Part shown: in pieces, positions 15,600 to 26,000 of the stretch
Layout: each line of letters begins with the position of its first letter
Position numbering within the stretch: the stretch's first letter is position 1
Assembly: GCA_051880475.1 (NCBI GenBank)
Contig: JBJEOA010000061.1
Coordinates: forward strand, 1 to 64,000
Direction: 5' to 3'
DNA length: 64,000 nucleotides
Origin: JAUUSJ01 sp051880475
GTDB lineage: Bacteria; Bacillota; Clostridia; Lachnospirales; Lachnospiraceae
Program-made: the position numbers and the translations under genes
The notes under the pieces: model-generated
What the model saw: only the letters and a program-made list of their open reading frames with translations
The model's database searches: none
Told to the model about the DNA's origin: nothing

Positions 15600-16028
15600 T
15601 TAGAGAAATTTCTTCATCTCTTCCATATTTCTTTCTTCCGTCTTCACAATCTTATCTGATAAATCATTAATCTTTGCATTTTTTCCTGAATATTCCCGAC
15701 TATTGTGAATCGCTTTTGTCACTCCCATCGCACTTCCCTGATACATCATCTCTGCTAAATGTTCGGTAGAAGAATCTGCCATCGTCTTCATCATTGTCAT
15801 TGTCTTAGAGGAGATTTTAGACATCATCGGAATATCCTCCGGCTCTGCTCCGATTGCCTTTAGCATATCATCTGCCTCGTGAAAAATTTCACTGTATTCT
15901 TCTCTCTGCGTGCGAAGAGCGGCCCGGAAATCTTCATTTGTCACATACTCTAAAACTTCATCAATTCCCTGACATCCCATCTGTACATTTTTTCTGATAT
16001 CATTTAACATTTGTATATCGTCTAACAT
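15600..16028 (-). CDS. Four-helix-bundle protein of unknown function (DUF2383-like)
   Basis: The 142-residue, soluble, helical protein is rich in Met, Glu and Lys. It begins MLDDIQMLNDIRKNVQMGCQGIDEVL and continues as predicted helices with SKTMTMMKTMADSST. The heptad-like pattern suggests a four-helix bundle resembling the DUF2383/PA2169 group; this is a weak recollection. The start at 16028 is preferred because AGAGGTG lies about 7 nt upstream; the frame is open to 16058. It is monocistronic between the amidase and uvrA. Confidence 0.7.
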   Translation of the reverse strand: MLDDIQMLNDIRKNVQMGCQGIDEVLEYVTNEDFRAALRTQREEYSEIFHEADDMLKAIGAEPEDIPMMSKISSKTMTMMKTMADSSTEHLAEMMYQGSAMGVTKAIHNSREYSGKNAKINDLSDKIVKTEERNMEEMKKFL

Positions 16029-16238
16029 AGCGGCACCTCTTTTCAAAATTTTTCTCATAAAATATCTGCAAGTTTTAAGATTGTTTGAGCCTTTTTAACT
16101 CAGTTTTTATATATCATCTAACAATATCTAGCATCTCCAAAAGAAATTTTTTTATGCCTCTATGTTCATATCTGTATCATAATGTTGGGGACAAAAGATA
16201 TTTTTCCGCCAACGGATACCTACGAATTAATCCGTTGC

Positions 16239-19121
16239 TTAGCAACTCCCGCAGTTTTGCAAACATTCAGAATTCTCTGATTTACTTAATTCTTTGTTTA
16301 AATATTTTTTCAGATACTGACCCGTATAGGATATTTCCTCCTCACTTACTTTTTCTGGTGTTCCCTGCGCAATGACAGTTCCACCTCCCTCGCCGCCTTC
16401 TGGTCCCATGTCAATAATATAATCTGCCGTCTTAATAACCTCCAGATTATGCTCAATCACAACCACTGTATTGCCACCCTCTCTTAGCTTTTGCAAAATA
16501 TCAATTAGTTTATGAACATCTGCAAAATGTAATCCTGTCGTAGGCTCATCTAAAATATAAATCGTTTTTCCTGTACTTCTCTTACTAAGCTCAGTCGCAA
16601 GTTTCACACGCTGTGCTTCTCCACCCGAGAGTGTCGTTGCCGGCTGACCAAGCTTAATATAAGAAAGTCCCACCTCATTGAGAGTATTAAGTTTTCTGTA
16701 AATAGATGGCACATTTTCAAAAAATGTACAAGCTTCCTCCACAGTCATGTCTAATACATCAAAAATATTTTTACCTTTATATTTTACTTCCAATGTCTCA
16801 CGATTATATCGATGACCATGACAAACCTCACATGGCACATAAATATCTGGGAGAAAATGCATCTCAATCTTTACGATACCATCGCCGGCACATGCCTCAC
16901 ATCTTCCACCTTTTTTATTAAAGGTAAAACGCCCTTTATCATATCCTCTCATCTTCGCATCCTTTGTGAGAGCAAATAATTCACGAATCTGATCAAAGAC
17001 GCCAGTATAAGTCGCAGGGTTAGAGCGGGGAGTTCTTCCAATTGGAGCCTGATCAATTGCAATAATCTTATCGAGCTGTTCCACACCTAAAATAGCTTCA
17101 TGCTTTCCCGCCTTACCTTTTGCTCGGTTTAACTCTTTCGCTAATTTCTTGTATAAAATCTCATTGACAAGAGAGCTTTTTCCGGAACCTGAAACTCCTG
17201 TTACACAAGTCATTACACCAAGTGGAAACTTCACATTTATATTCTTTAAGTTATTCTCTCTCGCTCCGACAACTTCAATCCATCCTGCTGGCTCTTTTCT
17301 CTCCTGCGGAACAGGAATTTTTATTCTTCCGCTTAGGTAAGCTCCTGTGATGGACTCCGAAACCTTCATAATCTCCTCAGCCGTTCCCTGTGCGACAACT
17401 TCTCCACCCCATACTCCAGCTCTAGGACCTATGTCCACAATATGGTCCGCCGCCAACATTGTATCTTCGTCATGCTCCACAACAATTAATGTATTTCCCA
17501 AATCTCGAAGATTTTTTAACGTGTGAATTAACTTATCGTTATCTCTCTGATGAAGACCAATACTTGGCTCATCTAAAATATAGGCAACACCGACAAGACC
17601 TGAGCCAATCTGAGTGGCAAGTCGAATTCTTTGAGCTTCTCCTCCTGAGAGACTACTTGTCGCTCTTGCCAGCGATAAATAATTCAATCCTACGTCATTT
17701 AAGAATCCAACTCTCGCTGAAATTTCCTTCAAAATCATATCTCCAATCATTAACTGCCTGTCTGTCAACTGCATTTCCTTTAGAAAGTTCTGCAAATTTC
17801 CAATCGACATATTCGTAATCTCGAAAATATTTTTATCTGCCACAGTGACCGCAAGGGATTCTTCCTTCAATCTCTGTCCATGACAGTGGTCGCAAGGCGT
17901 AATCGTCATAAAACTCTCGTATTCTTGCTTCATTGTCTCGGAACCTGCTTCTCGGTATCTCCTTTGTACATTTCGAAGTAGCCCCTCAAAAACAACATCA
18001 TAGATTCCCTCACCTCTTTGTCCTTTGTAGTGAACTTTCACTTCCTGGCCATTCGTTCCATATAAAATAATATCTTTTGCCTTTTCGTCCATCTCACAAA
18101 ATGGCGTATTAAGATCAAATTTATATTTCTCTGCCAAAGCGTCAAGAATTGCCCTTGTATAACTCTTCTTATCCGTACAAGACTGCCATCCGGTCACTGC
18201 GATTGCCCCATCCGCAATACTAATTGTCTGGTCTGGAATCATCAAATCTATATCAAACTCCATCTTATAGCCAAGTCCAAAGCAAGTCGGACAAGCACCA
18301 AATGGGTTATTAAAAGAAAAACTTCTAGGCTCAATCTCGTCAATACTAATTCCACAGTCTGGACAAGAAAAGCTCTGGCTAAAATTCAATGTCTCACCGC
18401 CAATAACTTCCACTGTCATTAATCCTTCCGCCAAACTTAAAGTCGTCTCGATAGAATCCGTAAGCCTTCTCTCGATTCCCTCTCTCACGACAAGACGGTC
18501 AACCACGACTTCAATCACATGTTTTTTATTTTTATCAAGTTTAATTTCTTCCGATAAATCATATAAATTTCCATCTATTCTGACACGCACATATCCGCTT
18601 TTTCTAAGCTTTGCTAAAAGCTTTATATGCTCTCCCTTTCTCCCTCGAATAATTGGGGCAAGAAGCATGAACTTCGTTCCCTCTGAGAGTTCCATAAGCT
18701 GGTCCACCATCTGGTCTACCGTCTGCTTTTTAATCTCTTTTCCACATTTTGGACAATGCGGAACACCAATTCTCGCGTACAATAGACGAAAATAATCATA
18801 AATTTCTGTCACAGTTCCTACCGTAGAGCGAGGATTTCGGTTCGTCGACTTTTGGTCGATAGAGATAGCAGGTGAAAGTCCCTCAATCTTATCAACTTCA
18901 GGCTTTTCCATCTGTCCTAAAAACTGTCTCGCATAGGAAGACAGCGACTCCATATAGCGTCTTTGTCCCTCTGCATAAATAGTGTCAAATGCCAGGGAAG
19001 ACTTACCTGAGCCACTTAATCCAGTCAAAACGACAAATTCATTTCTCGGAATATCAATATCAATCGCTTTTAAATTATGTTCTCTTGCTCCTCTGATTTT
19101 AATATATTCTTTCTCTCGCAT
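16239..19121 (-). CDS. uvrA: Excinuclease ABC subunit A
   Basis: The 960-residue DNA-damage sensor of nucleotide excision repair works with UvrB and UvrC. It has two ABC ATPase modules: Walker A GLSGSGKSS near residue 35 and GVSGSGKSS near residue 645, and LSGGEAQR signatures in both halves. Zinc modules are visible as CPKCG, CPDCG...CPTCFG, CDHCHG and CEACAG...CEVCHG. Length is normal. It follows uvrB on the same strand after 294 nt. An imperfect LexA-type box lies at 19374-19387 in that gap. Confidence 0.97.
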   Translation of the reverse strand: MREKEYIKIRGAREHNLKAIDIDIPRNEFVVLTGLSGSGKSSLAFDTIYAEGQRRYMESLSSYARQFLGQMEKPEVDKIEGLSPAISIDQKSTNRNPRSTVGTVTEIYDYFRLLYARIGVPHCPKCGKEIKKQTVDQMVDQLMELSEGTKFMLLAPIIRGRKGEHIKLLAKLRKSGYVRVRIDGNLYDLSEEIKLDKNKKHVIEVVVDRLVVREGIERRLTDSIETTLSLAEGLMTVEVIGGETLNFSQSFSCPDCGISIDEIEPRSFSFNNPFGACPTCFGLGYKMEFDIDLMIPDQTISIADGAIAVTGWQSCTDKKSYTRAILDALAEKYKFDLNTPFCEMDEKAKDIILYGTNGQEVKVHYKGQRGEGIYDVVFEGLLRNVQRRYREAGSETMKQEYESFMTITPCDHCHGQRLKEESLAVTVADKNIFEITNMSIGNLQNFLKEMQLTDRQLMIGDMILKEISARVGFLNDVGLNYLSLARATSSLSGGEAQRIRLATQIGSGLVGVAYILDEPSIGLHQRDNDKLIHTLKNLRDLGNTLIVVEHDEDTMLAADHIVDIGPRAGVWGGEVVAQGTAEEIMKVSESITGAYLSGRIKIPVPQERKEPAGWIEVVGARENNLKNINVKFPLGVMTCVTGVSGSGKSSLVNEILYKKLAKELNRAKGKAGKHEAILGVEQLDKIIAIDQAPIGRTPRSNPATYTGVFDQIRELFALTKDAKMRGYDKGRFTFNKKGGRCEACAGDGIVKIEMHFLPDIYVPCEVCHGHRYNRETLEVKYKGKNIFDVLDMTVEEACTFFENVPSIYRKLNTLNEVGLSYIKLGQPATTLSGGEAQRVKLATELSKRSTGKTIYILDEPTTGLHFADVHKLIDILQKLREGGNTVVVIEHNLEVIKTADYIIDMGPEGGEGGGTVIAQGTPEKVSEEEISYTGQYLKKYLNKELSKSENSECLQNCGSC

Positions 19122-19373
19122 AATATTCTACTCTTTCCTACTTTTTCACTTCGTCTTTTTCATCTTATCTTTTCGATTTTCTTCTCATTTTAATCTTCTC
19201 ATTTTAATCTTCTTATTTTTATCTTTTTATCGTTTAAAAAAGCCACTCTAATCTCAAACCCTGAGTTTTATAGTAGCTCTTTTATCTTTGATTTAATTCA
19301 AGACTTTCACCACAAGTCTCATGATAAGAATGTAGTTATATTGTATATCTTTCAAAAATAGGATAGCATATTT

Positions 19374-19387
19374 CGAATGTTTGTTCA
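19374..19387. promoter_or_regulatory. Imperfect LexA (SOS) box upstream of uvrA
   Basis: CGAATGTTTGTTCA matches the Gram-positive LexA pattern GAAC-N4-GTTC with one change in the core (GAAT). It lies 253 bp upstream of uvrA. It could provide a separate damage-inducible promoter for uvrA. Confidence 0.45.
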
Positions 19388-19415
19388 AGTGTTTTTCCGA
19401 AAATTTGTTCTGATT

Positions 19416-21398
19416 TTACTCATCATAATCTCGAAGTGCAATCTTTAGCTCTTTTAATTTATCTCGGTAAATAACGGCTTCCTCAAAATTCAAATCTGCT
19501 GCCGCCTGATTCATTTTCTTCGTTACCTTATCAATCTGCGCCTTCAACTCTTTTTTGCTCATAGATTCTATATCCTTCTCCTCTTTTTCCTCCGCTACCT
19601 CCGAGGAAATCGCAATCAAATCTCGAATCTCTTTCTTAATCGTCGTCGGTGTAATTCCGTGTTCCTTATTGTACGCATCTTGAATCTCTCTTCTTCGATT
19701 CGTCTCTCGAATTGCGTTATCCATCGACCTTGTAATCGTATCAGCATACATGATAACATGACCTTCTGAATTTCTCGCAGCACGTCCAATTGTCTGAATC
19801 AATGATGTCTCAGAGCGAAGAAAACCTTCCTTATCTGCATCTAAAATGGCAATTAACGTCACCTCCGGAATATCTAATCCCTCTCTTAAGAGGTTAATGC
19901 CGACAAGAACATCAAAGACATCCATTCTCAAATCACGCACAATCTCCACACGCTCTAATGTGTCAATATCTGAGTGCAAATATTTCACTCTCACTCCATT
20001 TTCCTTTAAGTAATCGGTCAAATCTTCTGCCATTCGCTTCGTCAAAGTCGTAACTAAAACCTTATTTTTCTTTTCCACTTCCTTGTACACTTCAGTGAGC
20101 AAGTCATCAATCTGCCCCTCCACTGGACGCACTTCCACTGGCGGGTCAAGGAGTCCTGTCGGACGAATAATCTGCTCTGCACGAAGCATCTCATGCTCTG
20201 CCTCATATACATTTGGCGTGGCAGACACAAACATAATCTGGTCAATTCTATCCTCAAACTCACTAAAATTAAGAGGACGATTATCTTTTGCAGACGGAAG
20301 TCGAAATCCATAATCAACTAGAGTTTGCTTTCTTGACTGGTCCCCCGCGTACATTCCACGCACCTGTGGCAGAGTAATATGGGACTCGTCCACAATCAAC
20401 AAGAAATCATCCCCAAAAAAGTCAATAAGCGTACTTGGAGCTTCGCCTTGTTTTTGTCCCGTCAAATGTCTCGAATAATTCTCAATTCCAGAACAAACTC
20501 CCGTCTCTCTTAGCATCTCAATATCAAAATTCGTTCGCTCCGAAATTCTCTGTGCCTCAAGCAGTTTATCATTTTCCTTGAAATAAGTTACCTGCTCTTC
20601 CAACTCTTCTTTGATTGTCACAAGTGCCCTCTCAAGTTTATCCTTTGCGACAACGTAGTGAGACGCAGGAAAGATTGCCACAAAATTCATATTTCGCTTT
20701 ATCTGCCCTGTAAGTGGGTCAAACTCGACAATTCGGTCTATCTCATCTCCGAAAAACTCAATTCGAATCGCATCTTCAAAGGTCGATACTGGCAAAATTT
20801 CTAATACATCGCCTCGGACTCGAAATGTTCCCCTTCGAAAATCCATCTCACTTCTCACATACTGAATATCAATTAATCGGTCAATAACCTCGTCCATCTC
20901 TCTCATCATACCAGGTCTTAGTGAGAGCATCATATTTGCATAATCTTCCTTATTACCGATTCCATAAATACAAGAAACACTGGATACTACGATAACATCT
21001 TTTCGCTCAATCAATGCTGCCGTCGCACTATGTCTTAATTTATCAATCTCATCATTAATTGAGGAGTCTTTTTCAATATATGTGTCCGTTGAAGGCACAT
21101 AAGCTTCTGGCTGATAATAATCATAGTAGGACACAAAATACTCGACTGCATTTTCAGGAAAAAACTCCTTAAACTCGCTATAAAGCTGTGCAGCAAGAGT
21201 TTTATTGTGAGCTAAAATTAATGTTGGTTTATTTAACTGTTCAATAACGTTTGCCATGGTAAATGTCTTACCAGAACCAGTGACACCAAGCAGGGTTTGA
21301 CACTGATTTCCTTCTTTGAAGCCTTTTACAAGTTTTTCTATTGCCTGTGGCTGATCACCAGTAGGGGCATATTCTGATACTAATTTAAAATGATCCAT
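19416..21398 (-). CDS. uvrB: Excinuclease ABC subunit B
   Basis: The 660-residue DEAD-like helicase of nucleotide excision repair loads onto damage with UvrA and recruits UvrC. It has Walker A GVTGSGKTFTMAN near residue 40, the beta-hairpin region YYDYYQPEAYVP, DESH in motif II, and QTIGRAARN in motif VI. The C-terminal UVR domain, about 35 residues, binds UvrC. The start at 21398 is chosen because GGGAGGAA lies 6 nt upstream; the ATG at 21413 overlaps that site. A LexA-type box lies 165 bp upstream. Confidence 0.97.
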   Translation of the reverse strand: MDHFKLVSEYAPTGDQPQAIEKLVKGFKEGNQCQTLLGVTGSGKTFTMANVIEQLNKPTLILAHNKTLAAQLYSEFKEFFPENAVEYFVSYYDYYQPEAYVPSTDTYIEKDSSINDEIDKLRHSATAALIERKDVIVVSSVSCIYGIGNKEDYANMMLSLRPGMMREMDEVIDRLIDIQYVRSEMDFRRGTFRVRGDVLEILPVSTFEDAIRIEFFGDEIDRIVEFDPLTGQIKRNMNFVAIFPASHYVVAKDKLERALVTIKEELEEQVTYFKENDKLLEAQRISERTNFDIEMLRETGVCSGIENYSRHLTGQKQGEAPSTLIDFFGDDFLLIVDESHITLPQVRGMYAGDQSRKQTLVDYGFRLPSAKDNRPLNFSEFEDRIDQIMFVSATPNVYEAEHEMLRAEQIIRPTGLLDPPVEVRPVEGQIDDLLTEVYKEVEKKNKVLVTTLTKRMAEDLTDYLKENGVRVKYLHSDIDTLERVEIVRDLRMDVFDVLVGINLLREGLDIPEVTLIAILDADKEGFLRSETSLIQTIGRAARNSEGHVIMYADTITRSMDNAIRETNRRREIQDAYNKEHGITPTTIKKEIRDLIAISSEVAEEKEEKDIESMSKKELKAQIDKVTKKMNQAAADLNFEEAVIYRDKLKELKIALRDYDE

Positions 21399-21562
21399 GA
21401 AAATTCCTCCCATATGAATACATTTATACTTTATTACGATATTAAGATTATTGTATGTTTTTTTATTTAATAAACTTTCTTTTTCGTTCCACCGCTTGTT
21501 TCACCACAGAAAGTTACAAAAAAATTATAACATACTTAAAATAAAAAGTATAGACGTTTATC

Positions 21563-21576
21563 AGAACATTCGTTCT
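21563..21576. promoter_or_regulatory. LexA (SOS) box upstream of uvrB
   Basis: AGAACATTCGTTCT contains a perfect GAAC-N4-GTTC core, the LexA/DinR operator pattern of Gram-positive bacteria. It lies upstream of uvrB in a gene-free stretch (21399-21710) that shows nothing else besides AT-rich promoter-like DNA. Confidence 0.75.
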
Positions 21577-21710
21577 TTTTTCTCCATCTATACTTTCTTT
21601 GTATCTATTATTTATACTAGTTTAGGCTTATTATTTACTGAAATAATTATTGGTACTTTTCAGGGTTTCTATAAGCAATATTATCAGCCCCAAAAATTTG
21701 TATTAAAATA

Positions 21711-21744
21711 TTCCATCACTTCAAAAAATTCTTAAGTGATGGAA
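21711..21744 (-). terminator. Terminator of the DUF3791/DUF3990 cassette
   Basis: TTCCATCACTT (21711-21721) pairs perfectly with AAGTGATGGAA (21734-21744). On the minus strand the stem is followed by TATTTTAATAC. It lies 12 nt beyond the last gene's stop. Confidence 0.8.
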
Positions 21745-21756
21745 TGACATAACACT

Positions 21757-21969
21757 TTATTTATTTTGAATCTCTCTTTTTAACAACTCATACACATAAG
21801 TAGATCCTTCCAAATAAAGACCAGTCTCTACATCACTTAACTTTTCAAAAGTATCTGACAAATAAAACTGCTCCATAGCCTGTTCTATGTTAATCCCATT
21901 ATCCTCTATAAGATAACCAACCACTTCCTGTGTGGTGTATTCAATCATCTCCTGCTGCTGATTTGTCAT
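21757..21969 (-). CDS. Small protein, third gene of the DUF3990 cassette
   Basis: The acidic 70-residue protein begins MTNQQQEMIEYTTQEVVGYL and ends GSTYVYELLKREIQN, mostly helical. I recognise no firm family, though such small helical proteins commonly accompany DUF3990 genes. Its start lies inside the end of the DUF3990 gene (29-nt overlap), with AGGTG upstream, so the two are translationally coupled. It may be an antitoxin or accessory subunit. Confidence 0.75.
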   Translation of the reverse strand: MTNQQQEMIEYTTQEVVGYLIEDNGINIEQAMEQFYLSDTFEKLSDVETGLYLEGSTYVYELLKREIQNK

Positions 21970-22474
21970 GCATCACACCTACTTTCTTCAAATACTGCAA
22001 AGCTTTTTTTGTATGAAACGTATATTGATTTGTGAGTCTTCCAAAGTCAAACTCTTTCTTAAGATATTCTGCGTCTATCGTTCCCCGGCTAAACTGCCGG
22101 ATTAAAAGACCTACCGTATCGTTCGCCACAGGTCCGATAACCACATCATATTTACAATCAAGATTACATTCCTTACTGCTAATATCTGTAAATTTTCTAT
22201 CTCGATTATTCTTTATGAATATCGCCCATTCAATTGTGGGTTTATCTTCAAATATACGACAGTTCAGATCTAGTCTCTCTGCCAAATCATCTGGTACTTC
22301 ATACACAGTTACCGTCGGTATCCCACCATCAATTTTGGCTCTGCGCTGTGCCATTCTCCATGCCTGTTCTTCTAGCAACGTAGTGTAAAATCCACATCCA
22401 AAATCTTTATTGGGCATACATTTTGACAAATCCACTTTATCGATCTCCATATTAGAACCATGAAAAAGTCTCAC
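21941..22474 (-). CDS. DUF3990 ADP-ribosyltransferase-like protein
   Basis: From the GTG start the protein has 177 residues. The N-terminus RLFHGSNMEIDKVDLSKC and the following NKDFGCGFYTTLLEEQAWR are the DUF3990 signature. In ADP-ribosyltransferase folds these form the NAD-contacting His-Gly strand and the GxGFY(T/L)T loop. The GTG start at 22474 shares one base with the stop of the preceding gene and has GGAGGTG 7 nt upstream; the ATG at 22501 lacks a site. It sits between two very small overlapping genes, an arrangement typical of toxin-antitoxin units. Transferase activity and toxicity are inferred. Confidence 0.82.
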   Translation of the reverse strand: MRLFHGSNMEIDKVDLSKCMPNKDFGCGFYTTLLEEQAWRMAQRRAKIDGGIPTVTVYEVPDDLAERLDLNCRIFEDKPTIEWAIFIKNNRDRKFTDISSKECNLDCKYDVVIGPVANDTVGLLIRQFSRGTIDAEYLKKEFDFGRLTNQYTFHTKKALQYLKKVGVMHDKSAAGDD

Positions 22475-22695
22475 TAAGCTACACCTCCATTTTTCCTGCA
22501 TATTGCAACCAAATCGTCCAAAACATCATCAAATGAGAGGGTATGCTCCACATCATAGAATTCTTTAATGAACTCAATCCCCTTATAGCGATTCAAATAA
22601 ATATATGCATCTCTCATATGCATATCATACCTATTTGCAAATTCACTAATACAAACAACAATATAATCTAATAGGTTCCTATCTGCTTTTGTCAT
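22474..22695 (-). CDS. DUF3791 protein, likely antitoxin or partner of DUF3990
   Basis: The 73-residue protein has the DUF3791 pattern: LLDYIVVCISEFANRYDM, DAYIYLNRYKGIEFI and EFYDVEHTLSFDDVLDDL. The start at 22695 is supported by AAGGAGAGG upstream; the frame is open to 22734. It is the first gene of a three-gene overlapping unit and overlaps the next start by one base. DUF3791 and DUF3990 genes often travel together in Clostridia, from memory. Confidence 0.82.
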   Translation of the reverse strand: MTKADRNLLDYIVVCISEFANRYDMHMRDAYIYLNRYKGIEFIKEFYDVEHTLSFDDVLDDLVAICRKNGGVA

Positions 22696-22973
22696 ATCGC
22701 CCTCTCCTTTCCTGTATCTTAGGTCTACTTCCATTCTGACTACTCCCTCCCGCAGGCAATCCTATGGAATTCTAACTAGCAACATTTTACTGTAATCATA
22801 CATCATGTAAAAACTTTGGAATACAATCTTTCTGCCCGTCAGCGAACTTTACAATTAAGCAGTCCATTGACCACATTAACGATTGTTTTCTGTATTTCTA
22901 CAAGGAAGCATAGTCAATCTCACTATGTATTTTGTTTGATTCTATATTTTTTATATACTTTTGTCAAGAAAAA

Positions 22974-23018
22974 AGTGCTAGAATCAACTAGACTTTTCAT
23001 CCAATTAATACTAGCACT
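22974..23018 (-). terminator. Terminator downstream of the CAP-domain surface protein
   Basis: AGTGCTAG (22974-22981) pairs with CTAGCACT (23011-23018). On the minus strand the stem is followed by TTTTTTCTTGAC. The rest of the 22696-23089 gap shows no gene or other structure. Confidence 0.7.
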
Positions 23019-23089
23019 CTCTTTACTCTCAATTATATTTTTTATATTTTTTCATGCCTGATATTATCTACCTAGCATCAAACTATTTT

Positions 23090-26000
23090 TTATTTTACAA
23101 TCACTTTAATTGTAATTGTTTTGCTGCCAGACTTATAATTTCCCCTCTCAGCAACTTGCATCGTAATTTTTGCAGTATAAGTTCCTTTCTTTGCTCCCTT
23201 CTTTATAGTAACCGTACCTGTAGCTTTGTCTATCGTCAGGCTCGAGCTACCAGAAGACTTTGTATAAGTTATTTTACCCTTACTATTCGCATATCCACCA
23301 AGTTGGAAGCTTTGTGCTTTTTTCTTAAGCGTGGAATAATAAAATGTTTTGCTAGATGTCTTCACTTTAATCGTAGGAGAAATCTTCTGTACATTAATCG
23401 TCACCACTTTTGTTGCACTCTCATAAGTTGATGTTGATGCTGCAGTAATGGTAATCTTTGCTGTTCCAACTCCTTTGATTGTGACTGTTCCGCTGCTGCT
23501 TACTGTCACGATAGATGTATTGCTAGACTTATAGGTCAACTTTCCTTTTGCTTTTGCTCCCAGAGAAAATGCGGAATTTCCATACGTTTTTGTATAAGTT
23601 GAACTCACTCCCGTAATCGACTGACTTGCCTTGTTAACTACAACTGTCACCGTCTTAGTCGCACTCTTATAAGTTGACGTTGATGCTGCAGTAATGGTAA
23701 TCTTTGCTGTTCCAATTCCTTTGATTGTTACTGTTCCACTGCTGCTTACTGTCACGATAGACGTATTACTAGACTTATAGGTCAATTTACCTTTTGCTTT
23801 TGCTCCCAGAGAAAATGCGGAATTTCCATACGTTTTTGTATAAGTTGAACTCACTCCCGTAATCGACTGACTTGCCTTGTTAACTACAACTGTCACCGTC
23901 TTAGTCGCACTCTTATAAGTTGACGTTGATGCTGCAGTAATGGTAATCTTCGCTGTTCCAATTCCTTTGATTGTGACTGTTCCACTGCTGCTTACTGTCA
24001 CAATAGACGTATTACTAGACTTATAGGTCAGCTTGCCCTTTGCTTTTGCTCCCAGAGAAAATGCGGAATTTCCGTATGTTTTTGTATAAGTTGAGCTCAC
24101 TCCTGTAATCGTTTGTCCCTTCTTTTCAAGCGGTGCAATCGTCACTTCTTTCAGTGTTGTTTCGTTTTTCCCTGCTGCATCGCTAAAGAGCTTGCTACAC
24201 CTTTTACATTTATAGTATTCTTTATTTCCTGCTTCCGTATATGTCGCTGCCTTTGCTGCTACTTTTTCCAACTCATGACTAAGAGCTGACACTTTTTGTG
24301 TTTCTGTCTTATTACAGCGTGAACATTTACGCTCCTTCTCGCCTTCCTCTGTACAGGTCGCTTTCTTTGTCTCTTTCCACTCACTCCACTCATGACCAAG
24401 GGCTGGTATTGTCATGGCTTTTACGCTTGTTTCGTTCTTTCCTGCTGCGTCGCTATAAATTTTATTACACTCTTTACAGCTGTAGTATTCTTTATTTCCT
24501 ACTTCTGTGCAAGTAGCTTCCTTTGCTGCTACTTTTTCCAACTCATGACCAAGAGCCGACACTTTTTGTGTTTCTATCTCACTGCAGCGTGAGCACTTGC
24601 GCTCCTTCTCGCCTTCCTCTGTGCATGTCGCTTTCTTTATCTCTTTCCACTCACTCCACTCATGACCAAGGGCTAGTATTGTCATGGCTTTTACGCTTGT
24701 TTCATTCTTTCCTGCTGCATCGCTATAAATTTTATTGCACTCTTTACAGCTGTAGTATTCTTTATTTCCTGCTTCTGTGCATGTCGCTGCTTTTGCTGCT
24801 ACTTTTTCCAACTCATGACCAAGGACCTCTACTTTTTGTGTTTCTATCTCACTGCAGCGTGAGCACTTGCGCTCCTTCTCACCTTCCTCTGTACAGGTCG
24901 CTTTCTTTGTCTCTTTCCACTCACTCCATTCATGACCAAGGGCCGACACTTTTTGTGTTTCTATCTCACTGCAGCGTGAGCACTTGCGCTCCTTCTCACC
25001 TTCCTCTGTACAGGTCGCTTTCTTTGTCTCTTTCCACTCACTCCATTCATGACCAAGGGCCGACACTTTTTGTGTTTCTATCTCACTGCAGCGTGAGCAC
25101 TTGCGCTCCTTCTCACCTTCCTCTGTACAGGTCGCTTCCTTTGTCTCTTTCCACTCGCTCCACTCATGACCAAGAGCCGATACTTTTTGTGTTTCTGTCT
25201 TATTACAACGTGAGCACTTGCGCTCCTTCTCACCTTCCTCTGTGCAGGTCGCTTTCTTTGTCTCTTTCCACTCGCTCCACTCATGACCAAGGACTGGTAT
25301 TGTCATAGCTTTTATGCTTGTTTCGTTCTTTCCTGCTGCGTCGCTATAAATTTTATTGCATTCTTTGCAAATGTAGTATTCTTTGTTTCCTAGTTCTGTG
25401 CAAGTCGCTTCCTTTGCTGCAACTCTTGTCATGTCGTGTTTCAATGCTGGTATTATCATCTCAGAAACAGTTGTTTCATTTTTTCCTTGTGCATCGCTAA
25501 AAGATTTGTCGCACTTGCTGCAAGTATAATATTCTTTATTTCCCGCCTCCGTATAGGTTGGAGCCTTTGCATCAGTCTTAATTAAAGTATGACCTGTAGC
25601 TACAACATCCTCCGTCTTTGTTGTTCCACATCCAGTACAAGTATATGTCTTAATTCCTTTTTCTGTACAAGTTGGTTCCTTTGTTATCGCACCTTCATTG
25701 TAAGTATGGTTATTAGAATTAAGTTCTATCGCTTCATCTTTTGTTTTACCACATTCATTACACGTCCATCTTCTTATCCCTTGTTTTGAACATGTAGATT
25801 TTTCAACTACCTGACTTGTATAATATTTATGATATGTATAATATCTTCCTGTATAAATTCCGCCTTCACTATAATTTCCAAGTCCAGTCACCCAAATGAT
25901 TCCACCAGTTTTCTTATCATTCACATCATATGTCTTTTCGTAATCGATTCCCTCAACAAGTATTTTCGTTCCATCCTTTAAAATCAAAGATGGATCTTGT

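Noticed and set aside
19236..19284. Possible terminator between uvrB and uvrA
   Set aside because: The pairing AGCCACT/AGTAGCT is short and imperfect with a long loop; not strong enough to list.
21450..21740. Plus-strand open frame of 94 codons upstream of uvrB
   Set aside because: AT-rich, no ribosome site, and it overlaps the LexA box and the opposing terminator.
24523..25308. Long plus-strand open frame (261 codons) opposite the CAP-domain protein
   Set aside because: It is the mirror of the 117-bp Cys-pair repeats; no start signal and repeats itself in step with the real gene.
24200..25600. Regularly spaced repeats considered as a CRISPR-like array
   Set aside because: The repeats are in-frame protein repeats of 117 bp and longer, without unique spacers.
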